The position numbers and the translations under genes were made by a program. Below are positions 32,690 to 45,013 of a stretch of DNA of 64,000 bases, in pieces. The notes beneath the pieces are model-generated. The model was not told the DNA's origin and made no database searches. It worked only from the letters and a program-made list of their open reading frames with translations. The stretch is from contig JAOTON010000476.1 of NCBI GenBank assembly GCA_034440635.1, positions 96,001 to 160,000 on the forward strand. Reading direction: 5' to 3'. How positions within the stretch are numbered: the stretch's first letter is position 1; the number at the start of each line of letters is the position of its first letter. The DNA comes from Lepas anatifera. Its lineage: Eukaryota > Arthropoda > Thecostraca > Lepadidae.

Positions 32690-33729
32690 CGAGCGCCCCG
32701 CTGGGGGAGGGGCGATGTTCACCCCCTCCTGATTTTTATCCAAATATCGCAGAAACGAACAAAGGCAGAACAACACAACTTACAGTACCTTGCCCTGGTT
32801 TTATTTCACGCATCTGACCAAATTTTCTAGGTCAGGTTATGTCAGGTTAGGGAGCTATTCAAGGTCAAGTGACCTAACCTCGAAACCCAAAACCACGAGT
32901 TTGAAGTAGCGCCAAAGGAACATCTCCCAACTGCTCAGTTCCAAACTTTCGTGATATGATGAGGCCATTAGGGTATAAAAATCTGCTGTCTCAACATGTT
33001 CATATTGGTGACCTACGATGGGGTAAATTTGTTGGGCAATCCATTATACGTCTACGGTGAAAAATATAAAGGAATCTTTTTTAGAAACTATTGGATAGAT
33101 CAAATTCAAAGTCCTAATACCACGTATTCTTACCCCCATCGTGACCATTAATTTGAGCTTTTGAGCATCTGACCTGTCAAAGGTCATATGAGGGCACATG
33201 AGCATATAGTGGTTATCTTGCCAATAACTTCGCACTGAATTGAGATACAGTTTCCATTTTGTTTTCATTGTGCTTATCTTGCCACGGGGATTCGATTGAT
33301 ATGCAAAATGACTATACCAGGTCACCATGTGATCCTGGCCTAGCTTGAGATGAGGTTATTTTCCCAACTTGTCCTAGCATGACCATATTATACATCATTC
33401 GGTTTACCACGATGAGAGGCATCCAATGGCGCCTGCATGTTTGCTCTAGCTTCGCTCAGTAAAAACTATACATGGGGGACCTACAATGCCCTGTTGTAAG
33501 CCTATGAAACCTTCCTTGACCTCTGGTGGTCTCAATGTTGACCTGACATAGAATAGTTCGTACAATTCATATTCGTCTCTTCAATAGCTTTCGAACACCG
33601 TCCTTTTCCTTTACTTCTTCACAAAATGAGATACAAAGGGAGGGGGCGAAATACGTCCCCCCAGCGGGCCGCGTCATGCCGGGGACCCCAGGCGGGCGCG
33701 TCATGCCAGGGACCCCAGCGGGGCGCGTG
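32690..33729. mobile_element. Family B TTAA element, copy 1 (about 1040 bp)
   Basis: The right end is CAGCGGGGCGCGTG then TTAA (33730-33733); the left end CGAGCGCCCCGCTGGGGG is its slightly mutated complement after GTAA. Subterminal direct repeats of about 27 bp (GCGTCATGCC, GGGACCCC) precede the right end. The interior has many AGGTCA/TGACCT words. The outer CACGCGC is shared with family A. No coding. Confidence 0.8.
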
Positions 33730-33872
33730 TTAACACGGACCCCAATTGGTTACACCACCCCTCCCTTTGTGGCTAGGATGGGCCCTCACAGTACATGGTG
33801 ATTTTCCACCAACTACAGGGTGACTTAAGTTAATTTCCTGCTTCCTCATATGCGGCCTTATTCACCCTCATC

Positions 33873-34117
33873 CAGGGGTGTGAATTTGTATCTCTTTGGG
33901 AGTGCCCAGGCATCCCCAATGAAACACCGCATTGCCACTTAAATATTTTCAAAATTTCGTGTTTTCATTTCAAGGATTTTACATTAGTTTTATGAAATTA
34001 GGCTGTGGGAAGGTTAGAACAAAGTTTAGTTTATACCATCCTCATTTAGATGCTGGTCATTGAAATCGTTTCAAATTTAACCACTTCCTACATCATTTTT
34101 GAAAATCCACACCCCTG
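33873..34117. mobile_element. MITE with CAGGGGTGTG termini (245 bp)
   Basis: CAGGGGTGTGAATTT at the left and the complement AAAATCCACACCCCTG at the right form terminal inverted repeats. The flanking 8-mers do not match, so the hAT assignment rests on the CAGGGG-type end only. Non-coding and AT-rich. Confidence 0.6.
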
Positions 34118-36410
34118 CGTAGGTAAAAAAAACAGTACAGCTGTAACGGCAACCGGCCTGAGGTCATCCTAGGGCGTTATTTGATCACATGACTAGGTTG
34201 GGGAACCTAGCCCCGCTTATGGTGGGAGGTCAGAGACCAGCTTTTAAGAGGCTCCCTCGCGGTGAGGAACCAGTATCAGCCATAGCGGGGAGCATTCTTG
34301 GTCTCCACGTTGACGTGGCGTTGTCATGATGTCACAGAAACCCGCCAGTCAAAGGGATAACTAGCTTAAGGTTGATGGGATGTGCTCGCTCAGTACCCAA
34401 AGAGACCGTCCACCTTCACTTGAACAAGCACCTACAGCTGAAACGGCCCCAGCAACGCCATCAGCTGAAGCCCACAGGAACTGAATGATAAAACCGGCTC
34501 ATGTTCCTCTAAGAGCATCTGAAGTGGGCAGTTCTGAGATGGCAGAGAGCCCTGCTCCAAGTAACTCCAACTCAAGCTACATCACACACTGAACTGCCAA
34601 AACAACTACGTCTAGTCCAACAGCAGTTCCGACGGGCCCGCCCATCGAGAGCCGTGGACCCTGGTCTAGGCCATGACAGCTATTGAGGGCAGAGACGGCC
34701 TGGCCTAAATTACGGAAGGGATTTCCGTAGCCGTAGCTCAGAAGATATAGCGTGGCCTATCTGAACACCATGTATAGCGAGATACGCCGTTTTTGCATGC
34801 CGCACCGTATCTCGGGAAAAAACCTAGCGCGAACTTCTTTTCGTAACCAGAATTCTAATACAGGATCGTTACAGAAAAGTTATCGAATTTTCATGATGCC
34901 ATTACAGGTGCTTGATGAGTGCAGTAAAATGAACTGCGCCAGACTTTGGCGTGTAATGATATTCAAACTTGCTACACTGTGCCATATTCGTAACCAAGAT
35001 CTGAGAATTACACTCTGGAAAGCGTATTTTCGCCCCCCTCCAGAGTATTTTAGTATTGACAAAGTATTCACTCGAATAACTTAGACCAATAAGTGGCAGT
35101 AAGTACCATCCCAATTAGGCCGACAGTCAGAAGACGCTGGCGTACTCACGCTCTGAGTTTGTCAGAATGTTCGTGTTAGGACAGGCACTTTTTATTCGGG
35201 AGTTAATATGAGCAGATATGAGAGGGAGTCAATGAGCCTGCTCGAAAATATGTTCAATGCATCATTGTCAAGGAACGATTTAACCATATAAGAATTATCG
35301 AAACTCTTCGACCCCCCACGATCTCTAAAGCTTTTTATAAACTACGAGATGATCTTCAGTGCTATCAACACTACCCGCTGTACCTGACCCATATACCCGT
35401 CTATAATATTATCATACACTGAATGCCCCTTACACTTAACTCCCCCCACACCCCTCGCTCAATGCGAAACAACAAGAACCAGTGCACTAACAACAGCCTC
35501 CCAGCACTAAAAGTACACGCAGATACTATAAACCGCGACGCTGCCCCTCCCCATCCCGCGCCGCGACTCGACGCCGGCGGTGACGCTCTGAAGCCGTGAC
35601 CTCTGTCACCTCTGTGCCTCGCGGGCACGCAGCAGCTGACGGACGCAGCCACTGATTGGTGGAGACGCGTTCATGTGCCTTGCGACAAATGCAGCGCACT
35701 TTTTCAATAAATATGGTAGTGTTGTAAGACATGTAAGTGGTAATTTATTTAAAATATTTTTTTTGGAAATTCTAGGCTGGAATTTTACTTGATCAGCTCA
35801 ATTATCTTCTCCAGATCCCCTTCACTGCTCGCGGCTGCTTTCCAGCACACCCAAGACAGTTGCCGAGTGCGTTGCAGTTAGGAGCTTTGGCGAGGGATCT
35901 ACGGAGTGGGAGAGCAACGGAGTCTGGCCCAACGGTAACCGACGGAGGAAAGGACAAGCCAACCTAATAACCATGCTACAGAGCAGTACAGAAATACTGC
36001 CGAAATATCTAATACGAAAGCTCGTAGTGTATTGTTCCGTGTTAAACAGGGAAAATGCCTGAAACTTCGGTCCTGACCCCAGGCTCTGTCTGTGTTTAAG
36101 GCGCTTCATATTTCTGGAGTTATATCGCAAAAACTAGATCTTTGGGATAAGGTAGCCATTGTCCAGCAACTCACGAATGCAATCCCTTGACACCCTCCCC
36201 TCCCCCTCGCCCAACTCTAGCATACCAATGACCAACGGAAAAAGTTAGTTGATAACGGATCGGTAATGATCTTTAAAATCAGGGAAAGTCTGGGAGCTTA
36301 CTCGACTTCGTCCAAAGTTCTAACCTCTTCAACCAGGAGCAGAGAGTCAGTTTTATGTGTGAGCGCAAACCAACATTTTATGAAACGCGGACTATATTCT
36401 ATATTTGGAC
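34118..36410. other. Unassigned; decayed hAT-end fragment and a CpG-rich block
   Basis: 34690-34763 begins CAGAGACGGCC, ends GGCCTATCTG and contains TTCCGTAGCCGTAGC, a collapsed relative of 10579-11394. 35520-35720 is CpG-rich and on the minus strand holds CCACCAATCAG (CCAAT box), a possible promoter. The rest, including the 110-aa frame at 34752-35084, is not recognised. Confidence 0.4.
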
Positions 36411-36414
36411 TTAA

Positions 36415-36860
36415 AGGGAGTGTCCCACACTTATAATGGCTTTTGAACTAAGATAGCAGTTCTGTACAGCGTGTCAAGAAACCACTACTGGCATATCTAA
36501 TTTCACCCACAGCTCTGTATAAAATTTCCTCACACTGCAAAGTTCACAGTGAAGTGCATTATTTCAGGATTTCAAAACATGAAGGAATTTTTTTCAAACG
36601 CATGCTACGCACGATAACATCATAACGCAACTTAGGTAACGGATGGTTCATGATGATTGTTGACAAATGATATGGTTTCTGCGACGGTACACGCCGCAAG
36701 AACCAAGCTGAGCTGAGCTTCACAACTACACGCGATGCTTAGGTCAACACAGGATAGTGAGAAAAGGGGAAATCTTTAGCGATTAAAGATGGAAGCAAAA
36801 CGTAGTTTTCTGATTTTGCAGACCTATTTTGCTCATACATAGTTATGTTTATAATTCCCC
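36415..36860. mobile_element. Possible TTAA-bounded element (family E)
   Basis: Bounded by TTAA at 36411-36414 and by the TTAA of the adjoining family D copy. It starts AGGGAGTGTCCCAC. Inner words (AATTTCACCC, AGCTCT, GTATAAAATTT) recur at 56448-56475. The two ends pair poorly, so this may be only a fragment. Confidence 0.35.
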
Positions 36861-36864
36861 TTAA

Positions 36865-37315
36865 AGGGAACGTGGCACCTTGGTCGAATCCTGGAATTTA
36901 GTGCAATTAAGTGTACTTTTAGCCGAAAATAATGAAACCACTCATGATTTCTCTGAAAAATGTACAATAAGCTCAATATTTTGATTTTTAAAATACTCTT
37001 CTAGAAAAAGAAATAAATATCGGCCTGTGGATGATGTCACGATCTGGCAACCACTACCATACTTGAAAAGCTTCAAGGGCTTCGATTGGCTGATGCTCAT
37101 CGTGACGTCAGCATATGTCGTCACACCAACAGCTCACAACAAATGGCCGCGGGGCGGGGGGCTGATGAGGGGGCTGGTGTCAGGTAGGTTTTAGCTTTTT
37201 TCTACATAAATATCGAGTTCCAAGACAAATGATATATAGAGTACCGGGTTTTCCGACTTGCTTTACAACTTGGCTATCTCAGTTAAAGTCACGTTATGAA
37301 GGTGCCACATTCCCT
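36865..37315. mobile_element. Family D TTAA MITE, copy 2 (inverted relative to copy 1)
   Basis: AGGGAACGTGGCACCTT at the left and GGTGCCACATTCCCT at the right, with TTAA at 36861-36864 and 37316-37319. It aligns along its length with 13649-14085 on the opposite strand. A GC-rich insert (GGCCGCGGGGCGGGGGGC) near 37143 distinguishes it. Confidence 0.87.
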
Positions 37316-37319
37316 TTAA

Positions 37320-39402
37320 GGAGCATAGGCCATCTCCAGTTAATGAAAAGGGAATATTATCCTTTGGCCTCCTTCGGTGACACATCTATAGAATATGAAA
37401 TCGTACAAGACTTGCGGGACGGGGAGCAATCTACCAACTGGGGGCAATGTGAGGGGGGGCGGTGGAGGTATTTTTTCGCCCATCGCGACAAGCACCCTCC
37501 CGAAAAGAATGGGGGCTCTCCGGTGGATATTTCAAAGCCTGTATAGAGAACCAACTGATACAATTTCAACCAAGCCAGGGAGTGCCGCTGTTTGGTGGGG
37601 TGGCCATATAATTGAAACGGAGCGAGAGGCTGACAGTGAACGAGCGGCCGAAATGGAAAACGCCCAAAAACGGGACGCCTCTACCTGGACCACCTTCGAA
37701 AACCAGCTTCAAGCACTGGCACAGCCTGGGGCGGAGTGGTCCTTCTGAACCCCCACACGGTTCGCCCATAAATCAAATCTAAGCTAAAATTGCGAAAATG
37801 TAAAAGTCCATGCTGCACTCTCCCTCAACGAAGAATGGGTAGTCAAACACTACTTCCTATTACCCAACAGTGGTTTCACTACTTTTTTAACTCTAAAACG
37901 TTTTGCGATATTCTGAGCTTGGCCTGTTATATTTATATATAAAGCCAGAATATTGCAGAACGAGATTTCATACAATAGTTGTAGGTAAAATTATGTAATA
38001 CCACAACCCAAGAAGACTGCCCGATTCGGTAGCATAGCTTTGCCCCAAAACCAACAGTAGCGTAGCGTAATTCCGTAACGCAGGGTATCATAGGATATCT
38101 CTGACCGAGGATTCTCAGCGATGCACCTCCTTCCTTTGGGAGGCATGGTAACGGGCAAATACTAGGTGAATGAGCTCTTGCTGGGATCGTAAGGTCTGGC
38201 CTCATAGTACTGATAAGCCCCAATGAGACCAGCCCCGCTTGCCAAGTTTATGGAAGCCTCCGGGCGAATTTACAAATTTCCATATTGTTAAAATGTGAAG
38301 AGGGGACCAATGAATGAATGAAAGGAAGCACATGAAAGGATGATTGCCAATATGATGTATGATATATCAATATTGGTCTGTTCCATAAGCTAACTCAGTC
38401 TTTTACACCTAAAGATCCATTTGACCCCCATAAGGCGGACACAAAGGCATACAAAGGCGTACCAAGAGCCCAAGAGTCACCGTGGACGCATGCAAGGCTC
38501 ACATACCAGAAACCACACATTTAGCACGTTACATGCAAGGCTGGGTTTCACCTAGCTAATTAGATCTGTCCGTCACATTTTCAATGCCCCACGCCCAGCG
38601 TGATTGGCTGACGTGGTCATCAATCATAGCAGTCAACAGCAGCCGATTGCGAATCAGCCGCACTAATAAGGCACTTAATCATAGCAGTGACACAGACACG
38701 CGACCAGCGAGAAATACACTCGGCCCATGAAAATCGAAGAAAGATCACGGCGGTAATATAGCAGTGGATATTTCGTGGATATCTTTAAAGGAAGAAAAAG
38801 CGTCAGGAGAAGGCTGGCAATCAAGAATTCCACAGAAAGAAGGCAAAAATCCACTGCGGGGTCAGTTCAAATTTCTCCATCCGTCTTTGGCAACGTTTTC
38901 TGCCGCATTCCAATACACAATATTACCTTTTACAATGTGTCCTAAGTTGCTGTTTCTTTCGCCACAAATCAAACCCTCGCTTAAGTATTCATGTCTATTT
39001 ATACATATGAATAATTCAGTGCAAGGCTAACAATTGTTTATCATTGTCGCACACCAGGGAGGGTGTGTCCTTATCGTTAACGGAAAAGGGCGTGCTTGTC
39101 TGCACCAGCAAAAGTGTGTTTCCTGTCTGCACCACCGTACCCTGCAATAGTGTTTCTTACCCTCATTTTCATTACAGCAGCATTGGAAAAGACATGGTGA
39201 ATAATGACGTGGAAATGCTCGTTAAGTACCAATACAAAGAAAGGCGCCAACCAGCACCGTTCGTAGAAACCAACCACAAGGAATACATTTCGGTCGCTTT
39301 AATCTATTTCTGTCTTGAAAGCTTCAAATCTTAAATTTCTCGACCTAATCAAGCGTGAAATTTGGTATTCATCTACCAAGTCTTGTTTGGGAGTCTTTTT
39401 AA
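37320..39402. other. Unassigned; one short frame and a hAT-end fragment
   Basis: The plus-strand frame ending at 37748 has a charged C-terminal stretch (residues such as ETEREADSERAAEMENAQKR) that could be a helix, but I recognise no family and see no splice evidence. 38040-38105 holds AGCGTAGCGTAATTCCGTAA, a fragment related to 10579-11394. The rest is unassigned. Confidence 0.35.
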
Positions 39403-40311
39403 CACACGCATTGATGAAGGTCTGAGCTACCTTCGCTTTGACGGGGGGGGCGGGTATCAGCCACCACCAAGATCTCGATAACCACTAAAGATAGCGAAAA
39501 ACGGTAAACGGTGTTGTACAGTCCATCTCAACCTCTATAGAAAAAATTGGAACCGTCTTTTATCAGGTCGCATTTAAGATCACTAAAGTTCAAGGCGTGC
39601 CACCATGGTGATAGCATAATATCATATGATATAACATATAACATAATATCATTGCTCATTATATAACATAATATCATTGATAACCGCTGTGATAACAGTG
39701 ATAACATGGAAATGAAGGTTTTTCAGTCATTACATCTAAACTAGTATAGATAGAGCAAAACAATTTAGACAATTGGAGTCCTTGCAGCACACCGAATCGA
39801 ATGATACATAACATGACTTTACTAGGTAAAATCTAGGCTTTGACCTGACCGCAGGTCAGGTCAAGGCCAAATTAGGTCAAAATACATATCATTAGAACCG
39901 CACGGATAAGATGAACCCAATGCATCTTTTGCTTAACCATTTGGCCCATGTATTTCCAATGGAGAAGGTCATGGCCCGTACCTGCCCTTAGGTCCTCGAT
40001 ATAAAAAAGTCCGGCATATATTTTTCAATACTCTGTGAGCCCATTATGTAATGTGAGTTTCAATTGAATGGATTCCCCATGTTCTTACTTATGCTATTTT
40101 TAACTTCTTTGGAGGTGAGGTCACTTGACCTGCACTTATGAACCGAACTGAAATGAACCAACCTTAAATTTTGACTAAGCAGTAAAAAATATCCGAAAAA
40201 GGTATAAAAAGTAAAGCGGTGCTACGCACTGCCGTTTTAATTCTGTCTCCGAAAAATCCGAGGGGCGGGTATCCGCCCTCGGATTTTTAACACCCACTAT
40301 CAATGTGGGTG
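39403..40311. mobile_element. Family A TTAA element, copy 3 (diverged, 909 bp)
   Basis: TTAA at 39399-39402 and 40312-40315. The left end is CACACGCATTGATGAAGG; the interior follows family A in order, with a weakened AGGTCA cluster. The right end is rebuilt as a hairpin (TTAACACCCAC and its complement around TATCA). An ATAACATAATATCAT expansion at 39617-39680 is private to this copy. It is older than copies 1 and 2. Confidence 0.78.
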
Positions 40312-40315
40312 TTAA

Positions 40316-41595
40316 CTTTCACCAGGGTGGAGGGAGGTGGGGGTCAGGATTGACGGCCCTCTACCTTTCTCATAGGTGGACGTAAAACGTCGGCATGCAG
40401 CGGCGCCGTGCTCGGCATGTCTCTTCTTCGTAATTTGTTTGTACACTCCCACCAATTCTAAGTCGACGTCATCCCGGGTAAGGTCACAAGAATAGCTAAC
40501 GTTTGCCCAATTCCGAAATACGTTTTAAGCTGCCTTTGTGTCCCCAACTTTTGCCTAACGATCTTAGACTGAAGTCTTTGATGAGGACGTCAAGCGAAAC
40601 GGGTCTGCCATTCTGGATTTTCACATCAGTGACCTAAGGTCACGTGGGATCAGTGACCTCCAATTTCAAGTCTAGTGGAACATTTTGAAATAACTGTTTC
40701 TCGGTAGATTCGTCTCATATCTACAGCAATGGCTGAGATATGTTGACTTATCAACTTTGAGAGGTCAGCTGAGGTCGCACAAGCAATTCAGGATGCTTAA
40801 GTCTATACTTATTTTTTGAATAAAGCTCGAACATTCACATTTGCTGTCATCTTCTTCGTCTAAGACTTGATTTGTTTACATAACCATAGGCGTAGTAAAG
40901 TTCAAAACATGGGAACAGTGCAGAGTAACATTTAAAAAATCATTTCTTTCCAGCCAAAGCCATACTATTAATAGCTGAGAACCGTCAATATTGAGGGCGG
41001 GGCATGGGTCCCTGACACCCCCCGTTCCCACGCCTGTATATGCGTTACGACAATGCTGGTCACTTTGTGAACTCGTCCTGTCGATTCTCAACCACGAGAG
41101 GATCACAATGATGTCTTGATAATGGCTTGTACAGGTCATTTCAAACGTTATTTGTAACATTCGTGAACTTCCATAATATCGCCAAGGGAGCGGTTTTAAC
41201 CTTGAATGGTTTCATCACTGATCGGAAGAAAACATTCTTGACAACGTGTCGATTTGTGTCCTCGAAAGCCTTCAACTGGCCCCATAAACCGTAGTCTATT
41301 TCTTCTATGGCACGAGCTGGATGGTGTCAAAATCGAGTTTGAGTCATATTCCAGGGCGATGGGCTATTACCCAGAACAATGTCATGCAGTGGCTCAGCTT
41401 TTGAACTGAGCAAAAGTTGGAGACAATCATGTTGCTATCTATTTTAAAGCGATTTCGAATCGCTCTGACCAATGGTTGCCTCAAGGATAAGCGACATCTT
41501 CTAAATGATCCCCATTCAGCGGAATATATTTTGACTGTTTGTAAGGCGTTGGCTTCGCTTCCCTTCCCCCTGCCGTTCATCACCAAGTCATAAGG
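40316..41595. other. Unassigned, some AGGTCA motifs
   Basis: Around 40625-40790 several AGGTCA/TGACCT words occur (including GACCTAAGGTCACGTG). No termini or coding frame are recognised. The 94-aa and 90-aa minus-strand frames show no domain. Confidence 0.35.
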
Positions 41596-42140
41596 CGTCA
41601 CCCTAGGGCTGCCCATTTTACTGGCACCCCCAGGTTTGCAAAATAGTCCACCAGATTCCCATTATTTGGTCAAAATGCTACTCAGAACTGGTTTTGGTTT
41701 CCTCCAGACTAAAAAACTGACCATGCGCAGCGGGGGTGAACATAGCCCCTATATCGTACCAATACACGGTGATGCAGGAGGCCAGAAGAAAACGGGTTGG
41801 AGCCTCTAGCTCAAATATTATTTACGATGGAACGATGATGTTTGCTTAAATGAATGCTTTCTATTGGGTGGTTCAAACAAGCACGCCTAATGGTGGTTTT
41901 TGATATTGTGCTTTTGACCAATGATCATTTAGTGATGTCAGTAAAATATCATAATTGTATACTGGTGATTACCACTTTTTATTAAGAACTTATGACGCTA
42001 AAATGATTATTTTTACTTCAATTGAAAGCTGGTGGTCAAATGATTTTGGATAAAAACGCAAAATATCAGATTCCGATTCCAGATTTCAACAAATTATAAT
42101 ACAGTGATGCCATAAAAATATCACTACACGTTGGTAATGC

Positions 42141-42443
42141 CATAGGCGGATCCAGGGGCAGGTGCCATCCATCCAGGGGCAGGCAAAGAGGGGCAGGTGC
42201 CCTCCCCGACCGACCCTCGGCGCCCCCTAAAATCGTCACAGCGCTCCAGTAAAGGGTCGATGGCGCCCCCTTGAAATATGTCGCTTCCAAACCCCCATGT
42301 GAAAATCGGCGCCCCGCGATAGGATTTCGCGTCCATCTGATAAGATTTTCCGGCCAAAAGTGGTGCCTACTTGGTCTGGATGGCAGGCCCCACCCCAGCA
42401 AGGTGTCCCCCACCCCCGATCGGCGATCCTGGATCCGCCTATG
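42141..42443. mobile_element. hAT-like MITE with CATAGGCGGATCCAGG ends (303 bp)
   Basis: Perfect inverted termini CATAGGCGGATCCAGG. The flanking 8-mers GGTAATGC and AGTAATGG agree at 6 of 8. It sits within the left-copy-only segment of the large inverted structure. The two overlapping minus-strand frames across it are chance. Confidence 0.8.
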
Positions 42444-43726
42444 AGTAATGGTCTTTTTTAATCAAGGATTTATAATGATAGAACATCAATTTTTTATTAA
42501 CTAGAAGGCTTTCAGTTGAATGGTAGAAACAAACACAAAACATACATGTGTTTTATTCAGGTTACCATCAAATCACGCTTTGGTCACGCATGAAAACACC
42601 ACAATCTGTATTTGCTGACGCTCATTTTCAGTTCCACCACAGATACTAATAAGGGTATTTGATGGCTCTGATGCTCAGTACAATTGATTCAAATGACTAC
42701 AAAGCCGGCAAATCTGACCAAAAGCAATAAGCTGAGTAAAACTTGTGATTTATACGGAAACGTGTTTGATTTGGAGCATATCGACAACTGCAGCTAATGC
42801 CATGTCCGTGCTATTACGTACACACATATGTAAAATTGTCAGTTTTTATCCTCTATAGTATTTAAATGGCGACAGCATCAGGCTGGCATGCAGCGACCAA
42901 AAACAAATTCACGATTTTAGTCCTCCGCTAATTATCAGTAGGACTAAAGCCGTCATAACTTGTTTTCGGTCGCCGGATGCCAACCTAATAATTCCATTAT
43001 TAAGACTATAGAGGACACTCCCTCAATTATTCGCTACAATTTTCCAGCTGATCTTGATAATAAATTTTTGCTGGTTTAGGAAAACGTGCTTTGTGTGGGA
43101 TTTTTTCTCAAAACACACCGTTATTAAAATGGTCTCACGATGTTGTTAAGACCAGCTAGAGCCGTATTTCTGTGACCAGGTCACAGAAATCTGAACGGTA
43201 ACAATGGTATACTTTTACCATCAATGCCTAGGGGTTAGTATTTGCCATTCTTGTTTGGAATCATGCCATTGTTTTTCAGTAAGATTGCGGTATGTAGTGA
43301 CATGGAAGAATTATCAAGTTTCAGCAGCCGTGAAATAGACGTGGCACAGTAAATGAAGGAAATAATGAAGGTTTCCCGTGTTCCAATGAATTCTTAAACG
43401 TATTATATCCATTTGATATCATTTCTAAAAAGTCACTTTTAAGGGTTCATCCTGTTGCTTAGACCCGTTGCATCACTATGCAATACTCCAAAATAGACTA
43501 TGAAACCTATAAACTATAAAATATGTTTAGCAAAAAGACTATCAATTTTATAGCCGCGCCCATTTATTGCGCTTCATAGAGTACGAATGCGACATGAACA
43601 CAGTACCAAGTCACAATCAATCGCAAGAAGCATTGATGATTGTCCCTTCACAGCACCTCTAAACCCGGCCTAGATTCTCAGTTTAGATCTCAAGTGTTTA
43701 ATACGGTGCAAAGCTTTGAACTTCAA

Positions 43727-44071
43727 CTACCAGTAGTTTTTGATGTTCAATGTCTTTTTGGTGAAGTTGGGATGCGCCTTCTGGAACTTCTCCACGCTCT
43801 GACAGTTTTTTATGAGCTGGTCTTCCCTAGTAAGAATCTTGATGCACTTTGTGATGGTGCCGCAGCACCTCTCGGTCAGGTCGTTGGCCACTCTGACATT
43901 CCGCACAAACTCCTCCGTTCCCTTGTACTGCTGGTCCTCGCCCCACAGTTTGGAATCCCTCACCAGCCGCGTGTGATCGATTTTGAAGATGGTGAAGAGC
44001 ATGAATGAGTTGGAGCTGCGCAGGTCGGTCAATTCGGTCTTGAAGGTGAGCTTCTCGAGGGAGTACTGCAA
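43727..44071 (-). pseudogene. Transposon-associated ORF, left copy
   Basis: A 114-codon frame containing SFMLFTIF, SKLWGED, then VRNVRVANDLTERC, and ending with a HPNFTKKTL-like run. The 'V-x-N-D-x-x-E-R' pattern followed by an L-T-x-x-x-x-Q stretch reminds me of a recurrent C-terminal module in uncharacterised invertebrate transposon proteins, but I cannot name it. The same protein, more broken, is encoded divergently at 44150-44540. The function is unknown. It is probably the 3' end of a once longer transposon gene. Confidence 0.5.
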
Positions 44072-44149
44072 AGGGGGTTGTGTGCGAGGCTGCTGGCTGG
44101 CTCGGCGTTATACCAGCCGTGCCTGCCCAACACTTGCCCTGGGCACTAC

Positions 44150-44540
44150 TCCCTCGAGAAGCCCAGCTTCAAAGAGCTCACCTCCAAGACCGAACTGGCC
44201 GGCTTGTGCGATCCTAAATCCTTCATGCTTTTCGTCATTCTTGGGAGTCGACCACAAGTAACTGGCGAGGGATTCCAAACTGTGGGGCGAGGACTACCAT
44301 TACAAGGAAACTGAGGAGCTTGTGCGGAATGTCAAAGTGACGAACGACCTCACCGAGAGGTGCTGCTGCACCATCACAAAGTGCAGCAAGATTCTTACCT
44401 GGAAAGACAAGCTCAGAAGAAACAAACTGCTGTAGGGTATGGAGATGTTCTGGAAGGTATATGCCAACTTCACCAAGAAGACACTGACAAACAAAAACTC
44501 CTGGCAGTTAAAGTTTAAAGGTTTGCACCTTATTAAACAC
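44150..44540 (+). pseudogene. Transposon-associated ORF, right copy (frameshifted)
   Basis: It translates, across at least two frame changes, to the same protein as the minus-strand copy: YSLEKPSFK, then CDPKSFMLFVI, then VRNVKVTNDLTERC, TITKCSKIL and NFTKKTL. Frameshifts and a stop make it a pseudogene. It mirrors the left copy around about 44107. Confidence 0.55.
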
Positions 44541-45013
44541 TTGAGGTCTAAACTGAGAATCTAGACCGGCGGTGCCGGTGGCATCTGCCGCTGGGAGGTA
44601 TTGTGAAGGGAGAATTATCAATGCTTTTTGTGAATGACTGTGGCTTGGTACTGTGTTACACGTAAAACTTCTTGTCGCATTCGTACTCAATGAAGCGCAA
44701 TAAATGAGATGTATGAATATAACCAGTAGTCTTTTTGCTAGACATATTTGATAGCTTATGTTTCATGGTATAGATTGGGGTATTAGTGCGATATAGGGGA
44801 TATCTTCAACCTCACTGCGCATGGTCAGTTTTTTGAGTCTCGAAGAAAACAAAACCAGTTCTGAGTAGCATTTGGGCCAAATAATGGGTATCTGGTGGAC
44901 TATTTGGAAACCTGCGGGTGCAAGTAAAATGGGCAGCCCTAGCGTCACCCCCTTCCTCCTCCAGTTAAAAATCCGTGGCGACGCCCCTGCCAAAGTATAA
45001 TCCTTCCAGTTAA

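Larger units (their letters stand above)
41596..44990. mobile_element. Two inverted copies of an ORF-bearing transposon, head to head
   Basis: Left-arm segments 41596-41775 and about 43495-44076 match, in reverse complement and in order, the right arm about 44960-44138. The left copy carries about 1.7 kb (41776-43494) that the right lacks. The centre spacer is about 60 bp. The right outer end CCGTGGCGACGCCCCTG (44973-44989) equals the terminal repeat of the 234-bp hAT-like MITE at 2907. Both copies carry the same short ORF, divergently oriented. Another piece of the family is at 63845-64000. Confidence 0.7.

Noticed and set aside
37395..37748. 117-aa plus-strand frame right of family D copy 2
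   Set aside because: It has a charged possible helix, but no family match and no splice or promoter evidence.
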